Positions 46,147 through 55,897 of a stretch of 64,000 nucleotides of DNA are shown here, piece by piece. The number at the start of each line of letters is the position of its first letter. Positions within the stretch are counted from its first letter, which is position 1. The notes under the pieces were generated by a model. That model ran no database searches, had not been told where the DNA came from, and saw only the letters and a program-made list of their open reading frames with translations. This stretch comes from Pedobacter sp. JY14-1 (GTDB taxonomy: Bacteria; Bacteroidota; Bacteroidia; Sphingobacteriales; Sphingobacteriaceae). A program made the position numbers and the translations under genes. The DNA lies in contig NZ_JARJHU010000003.1 in the NCBI RefSeq assembly GCF_029269825.1, positions 808,224-872,223 of the forward strand, given 5' to 3'.

Positions 46147-48216
46147 ATGAACAAAGCCAGACTGATCGCTGTTTCACTGTTCTTATTCTGCCTGCAGGCA
46201 GCTCTTCCCAGCGCCAGTGCATTGACCATTTATGTTGCCCCCGACGGTAAGGACAACAACCCGGGCACAGCGAAGGCACCATTCGCCACACTTACCGCTG
46301 CAAGGAATTATCTCCGGCAGTTGCGTAAAGATAAAAAGCTCAAAGAAGCCGCTGAAATCGTTGTCAGTCCTGGTATCTACCGGCTCACTGAACCTATTCA
46401 ATTCGGTGCAGAAGATTCCGGAACGGAAAATGCACCATTGATTATCCGGAACAAGGGTAATGCGAGGCCAATCTTTAGCGGGGGTATACAGTTGCCGATC
46501 TTCAAAAAAGTATCAGATACGCTCTGGAAAATTGACCTGACGGATGTTACGGGTTATAATGGTGATATTCAGCAACTATTTATTAATGGCAGACGGGCAG
46601 TAAAGGCGAGAACACCCAATGAGGGCCAGGATTTTAGCCTGACCAACGTATCCGAGCGGTTTACAGATGCTGCAAAGAAAAAGGCAGAGCAAAAGCTCAT
46701 GCTCAGTAAAGAACAACTTGCAGTACTCCCGGTCAATAAACCGCTGGAAAAGCTCATCATTTCGATTAATCATGCCTGGGACCGTACACGCAAGCCGGTT
46801 AAGCGTATTTCGTTTTCTGACACAGCCATCTACATTGCCGGGAGTCCAATGCAGCCCTGGAATAAACTCGATAACAGTGCCCAGTTCTATTTTGAAGGTG
46901 AACGGGACTTTCTGGATGTACCCGGAGAATATTACTTCGATAAGGATGCTTCAAGCCTGTACTATATTCCCCGGCCGGGAGAGGAACCTGAACAATGTAC
47001 AGCTATCGTGCCTGTTACTGAAAAACTGTTGATTATTTCTGGTACTGGCGAACAAAAGGTAACAAATATCCAGTTCAGGGGGCTTTCTTTCCGTTATAGT
47101 CGTTACGTTATGCCTGAAGAAGGTGAAGAACCTGCGCAGGCCGCTGCGCCTACAGAGGCTGCAATCATGGTAGATCATGCGCGTAATGTCATTTTCGATC
47201 GATGTGAGGTCAGCCATGTATCAACCAATGCCATCTGGTTCAGAGCCGGCTGCAGCAATATTGCACTGACTACTTCCTACCTGTACGATCTGGGTATCGG
47301 CGGGGTGAAGATCGGAGAAATCAACATGCCTGCAGCGGCCAGTTCCAAGACGGACAGCATTACTGTTGACAACAATATTATCTGGTCCGGGGGGTACGTT
47401 ATCCCTACAGGTGTAGGGATAATGGTCTTCCATTCGGGAGACAATACTATATCTCATAATGAGATAGCAGATTTCAGGTATTCTGGTATCTCTTTGGGTT
47501 GGGTATGGGGTTATGGAGAAAGCCCGGCCAAGCGGAACAAAATAGTCTACAATCATATCCATCACCTGGGCTGGGGACAACTTAGTGACATGGGGGGCAT
47601 CTATACGCTTGGCCCATCTGAGGGGACCATTGTCAGCAACAATGTGATCCATGATATTTATTCGTATGGTTATGGAGGCTGGGGCCTGTATACCGATGAA
47701 GGCTCAACGGGCATTCTGGAAGAGAACAACTTAGTCTACAACTGTAAAAGTTCTGGCTTCCATCAGCACTACGGTAAAGACAACACGATACGCAATAATA
47801 TTTTTGCCCTTAACACCAATGCCCAGTTGCAGGCTACACGTATAGAGCCACATCGTTCTTTTAACTTTACCCGTAACATTGTCTATTTCAACAGTGGTAA
47901 ACTGGGAGAAAACAATTGGGGAAAGGTGACTGCCAGGCTTGACAGCAATATTTATTGGGATACCCGTAACCCGGATATGAAGACAACAGAGCCCAGTTCA
48001 CTGGTCGCCGACCCTTTGTTTACAGACCCCGGCAACTTTGACTTCAGCTTCAAAAGCAATAAAGTGATCGGAAAGACGGGCTTTAAGCCTTTCGACTATA
48101 GTAAGGCAGGAGTATACGGCAGTAGCCAGTGGAAGGAATTGGCTCAGTTTGACCCCATTATCGCACGTAGATTCGATGAAACAGTCCAGAAACTTCAGTC
48201 TTTTGAAAAGCCTTAG
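46147..48216 (+). CDS. Secreted parallel beta-helix glycosidase-like protein (GH141-like)
   Basis: A 689-residue exported protein with a signal peptide (about 1-25, SASA-L). It starts IYVAPDGKDNNPGTAKAPFATLTAARNYLR, the opening typical of right-handed beta-helix enzymes acting on plant or fucosylated polysaccharides. Repeating coil sequences follow (for example NAIWFRAGCSNIALTTSYLYDLG, IVSNNVIHDI). The length and opening fit GH141, which includes Bacteroides fucosidases of rhamnogalacturonan II degradation, but catalytic residues were not assigned. A short imperfect hairpin (ATAGGAG/CCCCTAT) lies a few bases before the ATG. Its stop overlaps the convergent FG-GAP gene by 4 bp. Confidence 0.8.
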   Translation: MNKARLIAVSLFLFCLQAALPSASALTIYVAPDGKDNNPGTAKAPFATLTAARNYLRQLRKDKKLKEAAEIVVSPGIYRLTEPIQFGAEDSGTENAPLIIRNKGNARPIFSGGIQLPIFKKVSDTLWKIDLTDVTGYNGDIQQLFINGRRAVKARTPNEGQDFSLTNVSERFTDAAKKKAEQKLMLSKEQLAVLPVNKPLEKLIISINHAWDRTRKPVKRISFSDTAIYIAGSPMQPWNKLDNSAQFYFEGERDFLDVPGEYYFDKDASSLYYIPRPGEEPEQCTAIVPVTEKLLIISGTGEQKVTNIQFRGLSFRYSRYVMPEEGEEPAQAAAPTEAAIMVDHARNVIFDRCEVSHVSTNAIWFRAGCSNIALTTSYLYDLGIGGVKIGEINMPAAASSKTDSITVDNNIIWSGGYVIPTGVGIMVFHSGDNTISHNEIADFRYSGISLGWVWGYGESPAKRNKIVYNHIHHLGWGQLSDMGGIYTLGPSEGTIVSNNVIHDIYSYGYGGWGLYTDEGSTGILEENNLVYNCKSSGFHQHYGKDNTIRNNIFALNTNAQLQATRIEPHRSFNFTRNIVYFNSGKLGENNWGKVTARLDSNIYWDTRNPDMKTTEPSSLVADPLFTDPGNFDFSFKSNKVIGKTGFKPFDYSKAGVYGSSQWKELAQFDPIIARRFDETVQKLQSFEKP

Positions 48217-50456
48217 CCAGCCATCTGGTGGTGATGGTGTGCTGCAGGAGCCAGTTTCTTAAAATTCAGTGTTTTCAGCTTAATTGCTTTAGGGCTGTTG
48301 TTACCCTCCGTTATCGTCAGGAATTGGTTAGGTTTCACATTTTTGAACTTCTGAACCAAACCACTTCCATGCCATTTGATCTCCACCTCATCGATCAGTT
48401 CTGCAGCACCAATACCAATTTCTCTTCTGAAAGGGGCCGATCCAAAGCTGCCTCCTGAATTTACATCGCGGAAAATATACCGCACTTTACCCTTTTCCCG
48501 AACTGTCAGCTTAACACTGCTCCCAATGGCTGCCTTATTAGACTTTACGCCCTCAAGCGTAATATTGATCCAGTTGTTTTTATTCTGACCCGGGTTCAAA
48601 TAGAACGCACTGGGGAACGCGTCACCCTCATAAGCGCCACCTAAGTCCATGTAAATATCCTGGTCACCGTCGTTATCGAAATCTGCAAAGCCAACGCTGT
48701 GGCCTTTCTGCAGGCTCCCAACCCGCGCAGAAGTAGTAACTTCGTTGAAACCTTTGTTGCCGTTATTCCTAAACATACGGTTCGGTACCAGTGATTCAAA
48801 GTTCGGATTTCCAGTTCCAAAGAACATATCCAGGTAACCATCGTTATCAATGTCGCCAAAGTTAGAACCCATGGCAAATATACCGCGCGCCAGTCCAGAT
48901 TCTTCCGTAACATTCTTAAAGGTACCGTCTCCATTATTGTGGTACAGCACAGCCTGACCCTTATGTTCCTTAGATAAGCCAGACGCCTCAGTGCCAGCAT
49001 AATAGGCTAGTGTCTTGTTAAAAGAATAATCACATGCCACAATGTCCAGCCATCCGTCATTGTCATAGTCAAAGAACCAGGTCGCGAAACTACTATTCTG
49101 GTCTTTTGTAAAACCTGCCTTTTCAGATAAGTTTTCAAACACCGGTATTTTGCTCTTTTTACCCTTATTTTTCAGCAATAGCCGTGTCCCGTCCATCGCG
49201 CTTATAAACAGGTCCTTCCATCCATCATTGTCATAATCACCCGAAGTCACCCCTTTTACGAAATGGATCAGGTCTACACCTGCCTGTTTTGCCACATTGG
49301 TAAATGTGCCATCCTGATTATTGATGAATAATTCACAAGGATGCTGCATGTCGGGATTATCCGGAAAACTTTCATTGCCAATGAAGAGATCAAGCCAGCC
49401 ATCGTTGTTAAAGTCGTTCCAGGTGGCAGTTTGTGTCGGATGTGCGGATAGCAGGCCGCTCTGTATGGTCACTTCCGTAAAAGTGCCATCACCATTGTTT
49501 CTCAGCAAGGAATTGTGATGGTTACCCAACTCACCTTTCCACCCGCCGCGTAGCACCAGTATGTCTTTAAAGCCATCATTGTTATAGTCTGCATGGTTGA
49601 TATTCAGCCCGCTCGTGATTTCTCTCAGTCCCGATTCTTTTGAGCGGTCACTAAAGGTGCCGTCAGCATTGTTATGGAAATAATGCATGGGTTCTTCCAG
49701 GCCCCATGCAGAAGTGACGATATCAATATAACCGTCATTATCGAAGTCCTCAGTAATCACACCACCAGCCTGATTGCTTACATTGATCTTCAGGTCTGCG
49801 GCAAGGTCTTCAAAGGGAAGTACCTTGTCCTTTTCCGGGTACGGGTCGGTAAGCAGGTATCGCTTAGGCACTCCATGCGGATACTTGCCCAAGGTCATAT
49901 AGGCCAGATTCAACAGCCACTTCGATTCCATATCATCAGGTTGGCGGCCCAGAATTTTCTCATATAGCGCTATGGCCTTGGTTGATCCCGACGGATCACG
50001 GTGCACACCTCCGCCTTGTATCGGATAAATGCAAGATTCCGCATTGTGATTGGTCAGGCAGTTGTTCAATTCTGCCATCCGAAGATAGGCCATGGCCATT
50101 TCAGGTTGCAGTCTCTGCAGGTCAAACTGTGTATTGAGCACCGTTGAGTCCATTTCAATTGCTTTAAACAGTTCAATGGTTTTGTCTACCTGGCCCATTT
50201 TCATAAACTCTTGTGCGCGCTGGTAATTTATCCGCAGAATCGTATATACGTCAGCTGTCTTCAGCACGGAATCTAAAAATACCATCCTTGCTTTCGGATT
50301 GTAAATATTGTCATGGTTATTCGCCTCGTCCAGTTCTGATTTGTTAATTGTTTTCATTTCAGCCCGGGCTTTTTCATCAGCAGAAGGACCGCAGGATGTA
50401 AGCAGCATGAATGCCAGCGATATTGCAAAGAATTTAAAACAGTTCATAAGGTTCAA
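48213..50456 (-). CDS. FG-GAP/VCBS repeat lipoprotein with ASPIC-UnbV domain
   Basis: A 747-residue lipoprotein (lipobox LLTSC, Cys at about 22). The N-terminal 200 residues are helical with TPR-like repeats (YQRAQEFMKMGQVDKTIELFKAI). The middle is a beta propeller of FG-GAP/VCBS repeats with calcium-binding loops such as DFDNDGYIDIV, DYNNDGFKDIL, DFNNDGWLDLF and DYDNDGWKDLF. The C-terminus (about 625-720) matches the ASPIC/UnbV domain (NWINITLEGVKSNKAAIGSSVKL, FRREIGIG). The last residues form a natural HHHH run. Such proteins are surface carbohydrate- or protein-binding factors in Bacteroidota, of unknown exact role. It lies between two polysaccharide-degrading genes. Confidence 0.88.
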   Translation of the reverse strand: MNLMNCFKFFAISLAFMLLTSCGPSADEKARAEMKTINKSELDEANNHDNIYNPKARMVFLDSVLKTADVYTILRINYQRAQEFMKMGQVDKTIELFKAIEMDSTVLNTQFDLQRLQPEMAMAYLRMAELNNCLTNHNAESCIYPIQGGGVHRDPSGSTKAIALYEKILGRQPDDMESKWLLNLAYMTLGKYPHGVPKRYLLTDPYPEKDKVLPFEDLAADLKINVSNQAGGVITEDFDNDGYIDIVTSAWGLEEPMHYFHNNADGTFSDRSKESGLREITSGLNINHADYNNDGFKDILVLRGGWKGELGNHHNSLLRNNGDGTFTEVTIQSGLLSAHPTQTATWNDFNNDGWLDLFIGNESFPDNPDMQHPCELFINNQDGTFTNVAKQAGVDLIHFVKGVTSGDYDNDGWKDLFISAMDGTRLLLKNKGKKSKIPVFENLSEKAGFTKDQNSSFATWFFDYDNDGWLDIVACDYSFNKTLAYYAGTEASGLSKEHKGQAVLYHNNGDGTFKNVTEESGLARGIFAMGSNFGDIDNDGYLDMFFGTGNPNFESLVPNRMFRNNGNKGFNEVTTSARVGSLQKGHSVGFADFDNDGDQDIYMDLGGAYEGDAFPSAFYLNPGQNKNNWINITLEGVKSNKAAIGSSVKLTVREKGKVRYIFRDVNSGGSFGSAPFRREIGIGAAELIDEVEIKWHGSGLVQKFKNVKPNQFLTITEGNNSPKAIKLKTLNFKKLAPAAHHHHQMAG

Positions 50457-50675
50457 TTGCCTCTAAAATAGTGATATTCAAGAGAAAAGCTCTTGTAATA
50501 TTTAAGCGACAAAAGGTTGGGCATAGCAAGGGCACAGCAGTATTCTGGAGGGGCATTCATGAACAAGCCGAACCATTTTGCCCAAGAACTTTCCTTTGTG
50601 CCTCCTTTATAGCCCCTTCTCGAAAGCACAAACTGCCAATGGCATGTCTGACTTCTGCACAGTGCTGAGGTATAA

Positions 50676-50700
50676 AATAAACGTTTTTTTGACGTTTATT
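50676..50700 (+). promoter_or_regulatory. Inverted repeat upstream of the tandem GH43 gene
   Basis: AATAAACG (50676-50683) and CGTTTATT (50693-50700) form 8-bp arms around TTTTTTTGA, 43 bp before the ATG. It could be an operator for a carbohydrate-responsive regulator. The rest of the 287-bp gap 50457-50743 shows nothing else clear. Confidence 0.4.
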
Positions 50701-50743
50701 AATTGTTTTGTTAACTTAGTTAGGCACACAAGCCGCCCGTTTA

Positions 50744-53700
50744 ATGAAAAAAAGAAGTTTAAACAGCATATTACTTCATCTGCTACCCGTTATTTTAATG
50801 ATTGCTGCTGCATTTCAAAGTCTTTATGCGCAGAATTTCAGGAACCCTGCCATCTTTGCAGATGTACCGGACATGTCGATGATCAGGGTTGGAAATTCTT
50901 ATTACATGAGTAGCACAACCATGCACCTGAGTCCAGGTCTTCCGATCATGAAATCCAAAGATCTGACCAACTGGGAAATCGTTAGCTATGCTTATGATAC
51001 ATTGGGTAATCCTGATGCGCTGAAACTTGAGCAAGGTAAGAATGCCTACGGACAGGGCTCCTGGGCAAGCAGTTTAAGATATCATAAAGGGGTATTTTAT
51101 GTTTCCACATTTTCTTCGACTACAGGTAGAACTTATATTTTCAGTACAAAGAACATCGAAAAGGGCCCCTGGAAACGCCAGGCATTTTCACCGGCACTGC
51201 ACGACCACTCGCTATTTTTCGATGACGATGACAGGGTTTATATGGTTTATGGAAGCGGAAAGATCATGCTGGCAGAACTCAGTCGCGATCTCTCCGGCCT
51301 GAAGCCAGACACGAAGCCGCAGGTATTGATCGAAAACGCTAGCCTGGCCGCGGGTACAGCAGTTGGTTTACCGGCAGAAGGTTCGCAACTGTTCAAGGTC
51401 AATGGCAAGTACTTCCTGTTCAATATCTGCTGGCCCAAGGGAGGCATGCGCACCGTACTGATACACCGTGCCGATCAGTTGAAAGGTCCTTATGAAGGCC
51501 GGATAGGTTTACAGGATAAAGGTGTTGCTCAAGGCGGATTGGTCCAGACAAGCAGAGGAGCATGGTATGCTTACCTCTTCAGGGATTTCGGTGCTATCGG
51601 CAGGATTCCTTACCTGGTCCCGGTAAGCTGGGCGGACGGCTGGCCAGTTATTGGCAGAGGGGGCAAAGTTCCTGATGCGCTTGATCTTCCAGAGGCCGAT
51701 AGTTCCTTAAGTGGCATCGTTCATACGGACGAATTTGACAGAAAAGCAGGCCAGCCGATCCTTCCTCAAGTCTGGCAATGGAATCACAATCCCGACAACA
51801 GCCACTGGTCACTGCGCAAGCGGTCCGGATACCTCAGACTTACCACCAGCAGGACGGACAGCAATGTATTGCAGGCCAGAAATACACTGACCCAAAGAAC
51901 CTTTGGTCCAAAGTCTTCGGCGCATATAAAAATCGACGTTTCAGGAATGAAAGATGGGGATATTTCCGGCCTGGTGCTGCTCCAAAAGAAATATGGATGG
52001 ATAGGAGTGAAAATGATGAACGGAAAGAAGTTTATCTGCCGGAAAACAGCAGATGGTGCTGAAGACCTTAAGCAGGTGCCGCTGAAACAGAACATAGTTT
52101 ATCTTCGGGCAGATTGCGACTTCCGTTACAGAAAAGACGTCGCTGTTTTCTATTACAGCCTGGACGGAAGTTCATGGACATTAACTGGAGAGCCATTCCA
52201 CATGCAATATACCATCCCGCATTTCATGGGCTACAGGTTTGGCCTGTTCAGCTACGCTACGCTCACCGCAGGCGGCTACACCGATTTCGACTATTTTCGT
52301 GTCGGTGGCAGGAAAGACCTTCCCGATTCAGCCTCACCATATCAGCGTGTGCAAACTTATATCAATCCGGTTTTGCCGGGAGATCACCCGGATCCGACTC
52401 TCCTCAAGGTCGGAGACGATTTTTACCATTGCGGTTCCAGCTTTCACTTTAATCCCTACATGCCCATTTATCACTCTAAAGATCTGGTACATTGGGAGAT
52501 CATTTCAAGAGTACTAAGTCCGGAAGTCGCTTCATTCGTAACCGACAAACCGTCGGCAGGTACCTGGCAGGGTGCCATCACTTATTTTTACGGCCATTAC
52601 TGGATCTACTTCTCTTCAGGAGGGCAGTGGCTCAGCAGAGCCGACGCTCCGACAGGTCCTTGGTCCAGGCCGGTGCAGGTCCGGAGCAATCCTGAAACCG
52701 GTAACCTAGGTTATGACAATTCAATTTTTGTAGATGATGATGGTAAGCCATATATGGTGATTAAAAATGGTCAGAAAGTAAATCGTCTTCAGGAACTCGG
52801 CAGGGATGGACAGCTTACCGGGCATGTGATCAATATGGACTGGATCAACGCAAAGTTGCAGTACAGCTGGGCTGAAGGTCCGGTAATGTGTAAGCGCAAC
52901 GGCTACTACTACTATTTTCCCGCCGGCGATGTCTCGGGGGGCCAATATGTACTCCGGGGGACAGCGCTGACCGGGGATTCTACTAAATGGGAGCGTCTGG
53001 GCAACTTTTTCAAGCCAATAATGGATGGGAAGGTGGGCTTTCGGAGCCCCAACCACATCGCCGCCCCCGTTCAATTATCGGATGGCAGCTGGTGGACAAT
53101 TGGTCAAAGCTATGAGAAGTATGGCGATGACGACTGGTCTGGTATGGGTAGACAAACCGCGCTCTACCCGATAACCTGGGAGGGTGATCGTCCATGGGGT
53201 ATGGCGCCGACAACCGCACCCATAACCAGGCCATCTCTGCCAAAATCAGGTATTGCTTGGAGAAGTGTGAATACAGATTATTTCGACAGCGATTCACTGG
53301 GTTTATGGTGGCATTTCCTCAATCGGAAAGCAGCATCGGCATACTCCCTGAAACGCAAAGCGGGCTGGTTAACGCTGACGCCAGATACAGGTCTTGCACA
53401 TCTTGTACAGAAAGAAACAGACCATTTTTATACGGCAGTAACTAAAATTGATCTTGTTAAGTCCGGCAAGGAAGGAATGGCCGGACTTTACCTGACGAAT
53501 GGCAATCAAAAAGTTCAGGTAAAGCTTTATAGTCATGTCGTGAATGACCGCAGGAAGATTATCTTCCAGGTAGATACCGCTGTTCAAAGTGCCGGTGGAG
53601 CGATAGGGGACGTGGTATGGCTCAAACTGGTGCGTGAGGAGCACCTGTTAACTGGATTTTATAGTGCTGACGGGAAAAATTGGACTGCAGTTGGCAAGGC

Positions 53701-54202
53701 GCTAAGCGCAGTTGGACTGGATAAAGTGCAACCGGATTTCAATTCCTGGGTTGGCACCAGTGTCGGTCTTTTTGCTGAAAAGGGAATCGCATCCTTTGAC
53801 TTTTTCATCTGCAAGGATGGGACATCGATTTTGCCTGCAGTGGGCTTTAATAATCAATATGGCCTGTCAATATCTAAAGACCCTAAAGGTAAAGCAGTGA
53901 TGACCAGTACAGACCAAGGGGGCTGGCTGATGATTTCAGGAGTCGAACTGGGCAGAAAATCGCCTTCGGCGGTATCGGTGTTGGCATCATCAGCTACGGG
54001 AGGGAAGGTGGAAATCTGGATGGATGATATCGGACACGAAGGTCAACTGCTCGCTACATTATCCCTCCCTGCCACTTCCGGCAAATGGCGCAGCTTTGAA
54101 GTACCGGTGAAAGAGATCTTCGGACAGCACGACATCTTATTAAAAGTTCTTCCAGCAGAAAGTCAGTCGGTCTCTATTCAAAATATCAGGTTCATGCCTT
54201 AA
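50744..54202 (+). CDS. Secreted multidomain enzyme with two GH43 domains and CBM6-like C-terminus
   Basis: A 1152-residue exported enzyme (signal peptide about 1-29, LYA-Q). Two five-bladed GH43 propellers are present, each followed by a beta-sandwich. In the first, the base Asp lies in ADVPDMSMIRVG, the pKa Asp in LHDHSLFFDDDD and the acid Glu in LPAEGSQLF. In the second, they lie in GDHPDPTLLKVG, LGYDNSIFVDDDG and SWAEGPVM. The last 150 residues look like a CBM6-type module. GH43 enzymes release xylose or arabinose from hemicellulose. The first domain resembles subfamily 12 proteins. Both active sites look intact, so two linked activities on one chain are likely. No SusC/SusD genes are adjacent. 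Confidence 0.9.
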   Translation: MKKRSLNSILLHLLPVILMIAAAFQSLYAQNFRNPAIFADVPDMSMIRVGNSYYMSSTTMHLSPGLPIMKSKDLTNWEIVSYAYDTLGNPDALKLEQGKNAYGQGSWASSLRYHKGVFYVSTFSSTTGRTYIFSTKNIEKGPWKRQAFSPALHDHSLFFDDDDRVYMVYGSGKIMLAELSRDLSGLKPDTKPQVLIENASLAAGTAVGLPAEGSQLFKVNGKYFLFNICWPKGGMRTVLIHRADQLKGPYEGRIGLQDKGVAQGGLVQTSRGAWYAYLFRDFGAIGRIPYLVPVSWADGWPVIGRGGKVPDALDLPEADSSLSGIVHTDEFDRKAGQPILPQVWQWNHNPDNSHWSLRKRSGYLRLTTSRTDSNVLQARNTLTQRTFGPKSSAHIKIDVSGMKDGDISGLVLLQKKYGWIGVKMMNGKKFICRKTADGAEDLKQVPLKQNIVYLRADCDFRYRKDVAVFYYSLDGSSWTLTGEPFHMQYTIPHFMGYRFGLFSYATLTAGGYTDFDYFRVGGRKDLPDSASPYQRVQTYINPVLPGDHPDPTLLKVGDDFYHCGSSFHFNPYMPIYHSKDLVHWEIISRVLSPEVASFVTDKPSAGTWQGAITYFYGHYWIYFSSGGQWLSRADAPTGPWSRPVQVRSNPETGNLGYDNSIFVDDDGKPYMVIKNGQKVNRLQELGRDGQLTGHVINMDWINAKLQYSWAEGPVMCKRNGYYYYFPAGDVSGGQYVLRGTALTGDSTKWERLGNFFKPIMDGKVGFRSPNHIAAPVQLSDGSWWTIGQSYEKYGDDDWSGMGRQTALYPITWEGDRPWGMAPTTAPITRPSLPKSGIAWRSVNTDYFDSDSLGLWWHFLNRKAASAYSLKRKAGWLTLTPDTGLAHLVQKETDHFYTAVTKIDLVKSGKEGMAGLYLTNGNQKVQVKLYSHVVNDRRKIIFQVDTAVQSAGGAIGDVVWLKLVREEHLLTGFYSADGKNWTAVGKALSAVGLDKVQPDFNSWVGTSVGLFAEKGIASFDFFICKDGTSILPAVGFNNQYGLSISKDPKGKAVMTSTDQGGWLMISGVELGRKSPSAVSVLASSATGGKVEIWMDDIGHEGQLLATLSLPATSGKWRSFEVPVKEIFGQHDILLKVLPAESQSVSIQNIRFMP

Positions 54203-54557
54203 ATAAAAAGGATGTTATTTGGTGGCATCAGTCTTTATACATTGTTATGATCGCGTCCCGAAATACAGGGCCAGGAAAACTCCGGTTTCCTTTCTTCTGC
54301 GCTTCCAGAAGATCAATGCCAGTCCGAACAGAATTTCCAGGTAGCTCGGGATCTTTGGCCGGAACACGACGTGACGTTTGCGCTTACGAAGTGCACAGCT
54401 ACCTCCCGGTAGAATGGCATTTACAAGCGAAAACGTAGATCAGGGGTATCAAAGGACTAGCCTGGATACCGGAGCAATACATGGAAGAGATTCCCGTCGT
54501 CGCATTGATGGAGGAGCTCTATGTGAAGCAGTATCGCTGAGCACCTGGTCGGCTAGC
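54203..54557. other. 355-bp gene-poor stretch, possibly decayed
   Basis: No complete gene is supported. On the minus strand a frame from about 54440 to 54245 is open for some 65 codons without a good start and contains PSYLEILFGLALIFWKRRR, a hydrophobic segment like one helix of a DoxX-type membrane protein. On the plus strand a short frame reads GLAWIPEQYMEEIPVVALME before a stop at about 54540. Both look like remnants, but neither can be assigned. Confidence 0.4.
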
Positions 54558-54842
54558 TCAAGGACTTACCGTTTCTATGCCGTGCTCATCTGTGCTGGAT
54601 TCTTCCTGATCTTCTGTCGCCTCCGTTTCATCCTGTTCCTCTTCGGCTACCTCCGGCTCTTCTGATGGCTCAGCAGGTGTGTCACCTTGCTTTTCCGTCT
54701 GATCCGGAGCAGCCGGGACTTCGGTACTTTCGGTGCTCGGTATTACTGTCTCAATCTGCGCCCCCGGATCTGCATCGGGTGCCAGATGTTCAGTAATATT
54801 GTCTTTCAGCTCCTGCTTAGATTTATTGTTCAATTCTCCCAT
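54558..54842 (-). CDS. Acidic low-complexity protein, hypothetical
   Basis: A 94-residue protein beginning MGELNNKSKQELKDNITEHL, a short helical start, followed by about 70 residues of almost only E, D, P, T, S, A and Q (for example EPEVAEEEQDETEATEDQEE). It is strongly acidic and predicted to be disordered. No domain is recognised. Support for being real comes from its consistent composition, an ATG start and placement between a divergent regulator and a gene-poor stretch; similar small acidic proteins occur in Sphingobacteriaceae. Function is unknown. Confidence 0.55.
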   Translation of the reverse strand: MGELNNKSKQELKDNITEHLAPDADPGAQIETVIPSTESTEVPAAPDQTEKQGDTPAEPSEEPEVAEEEQDETEATEDQEESSTDEHGIETVSP

Positions 54843-54990
54843 AAATTAACTTTTTTATCAGATCAACACTTCGGGCACCCCAGATGTTTGCTACATTATC
54901 CTACCTTTGACAGCAGTGACGTAAACATGTCGCAGCGCTGACGCAATCCCTGAATGATTTGAAAAATATCTTTGTCAGAAAATAAAGACA

Positions 54991-55596
54991 ATGAAGAACA
55001 ACGATTTAGCAAAGAAAATCAAAGAGCTACGTGCACGCAAAGGGATGAGCCAGGAAGAACTCGCCCAGAAATCCGGCCTTAGCCTGCGTACGGTACAGCG
55101 GATCGAGGGCGGGGAAACGGAGCCCAGGGGAGATACGCTCCAGCGGATCGCAAACACATTGGGCATTACCCCAGATGACTTGTTTGACTGGACAGAATTT
55201 GAGGATACCCGGTTCCTGGTGGTGCTTAATCTTTCGGCAATCAGCTTTCTCGCCTTCCCATTGCTGGGGATACTTTTACCGCTCGCATTGTGGACGATGA
55301 AAAAGGAAAAGGTCAGGTTGGCAAATGATATGGGCAAACGTATCCTGAACTTTCAGATCACTTGGTGTGTCTTATTGGGACTTGGCGTCTTTTTGCCTGT
55401 CACATTACAGATCTTTCATATTGACTTGCCATTTAGGTCTGTCAGTGTGATGAACTTAGGAGTGGCTGAGCTGTTATTTATCCTGATCCCGTTGATTTTA
55501 TACGCACTCAATATACTGATGATATTGTATAATGCATTCAGGGCAAATCAAAGTAAACAGGCACGATACTATCCTTCGATTTCGTTTTTGAGATAA
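54991..55596 (+). CDS. XRE-family HTH regulator with membrane domain
   Basis: A 201-residue protein. Residues 5-60 form a Cro/CI-type helix-turn-helix (LAKKIKELRARKGMSQEELAQKSGLSLRTVQRIE). The rest has about three or four predicted transmembrane helices (around 78-98, 122-144, 157-190), with a DUF4870-like pattern. A membrane-bound XRE regulator may sense membrane state or hold its operator near the membrane. It is divergent from the acidic protein gene with 148 bp between them. The name of its target is not evident. Confidence 0.85.
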   Translation: MKNNDLAKKIKELRARKGMSQEELAQKSGLSLRTVQRIEGGETEPRGDTLQRIANTLGITPDDLFDWTEFEDTRFLVVLNLSAISFLAFPLLGILLPLALWTMKKEKVRLANDMGKRILNFQITWCVLLGLGVFLPVTLQIFHIDLPFRSVSVMNLGVAELLFILIPLILYALNILMILYNAFRANQSKQARYYPSISFLR

Positions 55597-55897
55597 GAAA
55601 ATGAATCATTTGTCTGGCAATCTCTGGCGCTAAGTTTTAGCTGAAATTGTTAAATCTTTACAATAGAAAGGGGATGGGAAGCTGGTGAGTGTCTCGGTGT
55701 ATTTTATCGGTTATCGTTCCGGGCCAGTGGGGGCCAGTGCTGTTCGATTCCGTACAGTGCTGGCCGTTTATGGACAATGGCATTTGAATATAAGAAATTT
55801 TAAATATTGCAAATGCCTCTTTTATATGCCGTTACTCCATCTCTACCCCAAAATGATGATGGGGAATACTATTTGGTAGTGCCAGTTTAAAATTTGA
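55597..55897 (+). repeat. Intergenic stretch with direct repeat and long hairpin
   Basis: The 301-bp gap holds a direct repeat GGGCCAGTG at 55721-55729 and 55731-55739. The second copy starts a 12-pair hairpin in RNA: GGCCAGTGCTGT (55732-55743) with ACAGTGCTGGCC (55754-55765), including two G-U pairs. No T tract follows. No gene is supported; a 64-codon frame at 55685-55879 lacks coding character. Confidence 0.4.

Noticed and set aside
48213..48250. Engineered His tag at the C-terminus of the FG-GAP lipoprotein
   Set aside because: The HHHH run is short, followed by QMAG, and encoded within natural sequence; nothing else suggests a construct.
54247..54665. Two overlapping plus-strand frames after the GH43 gene
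   Set aside because: Arg/Ser-rich sequence without domain; partly antisense to the acidic protein gene.
55685..55879. 64-codon frame in the gap before the DUF4932 gene
   Set aside because: No coding character, and it contains the direct repeat and hairpin.
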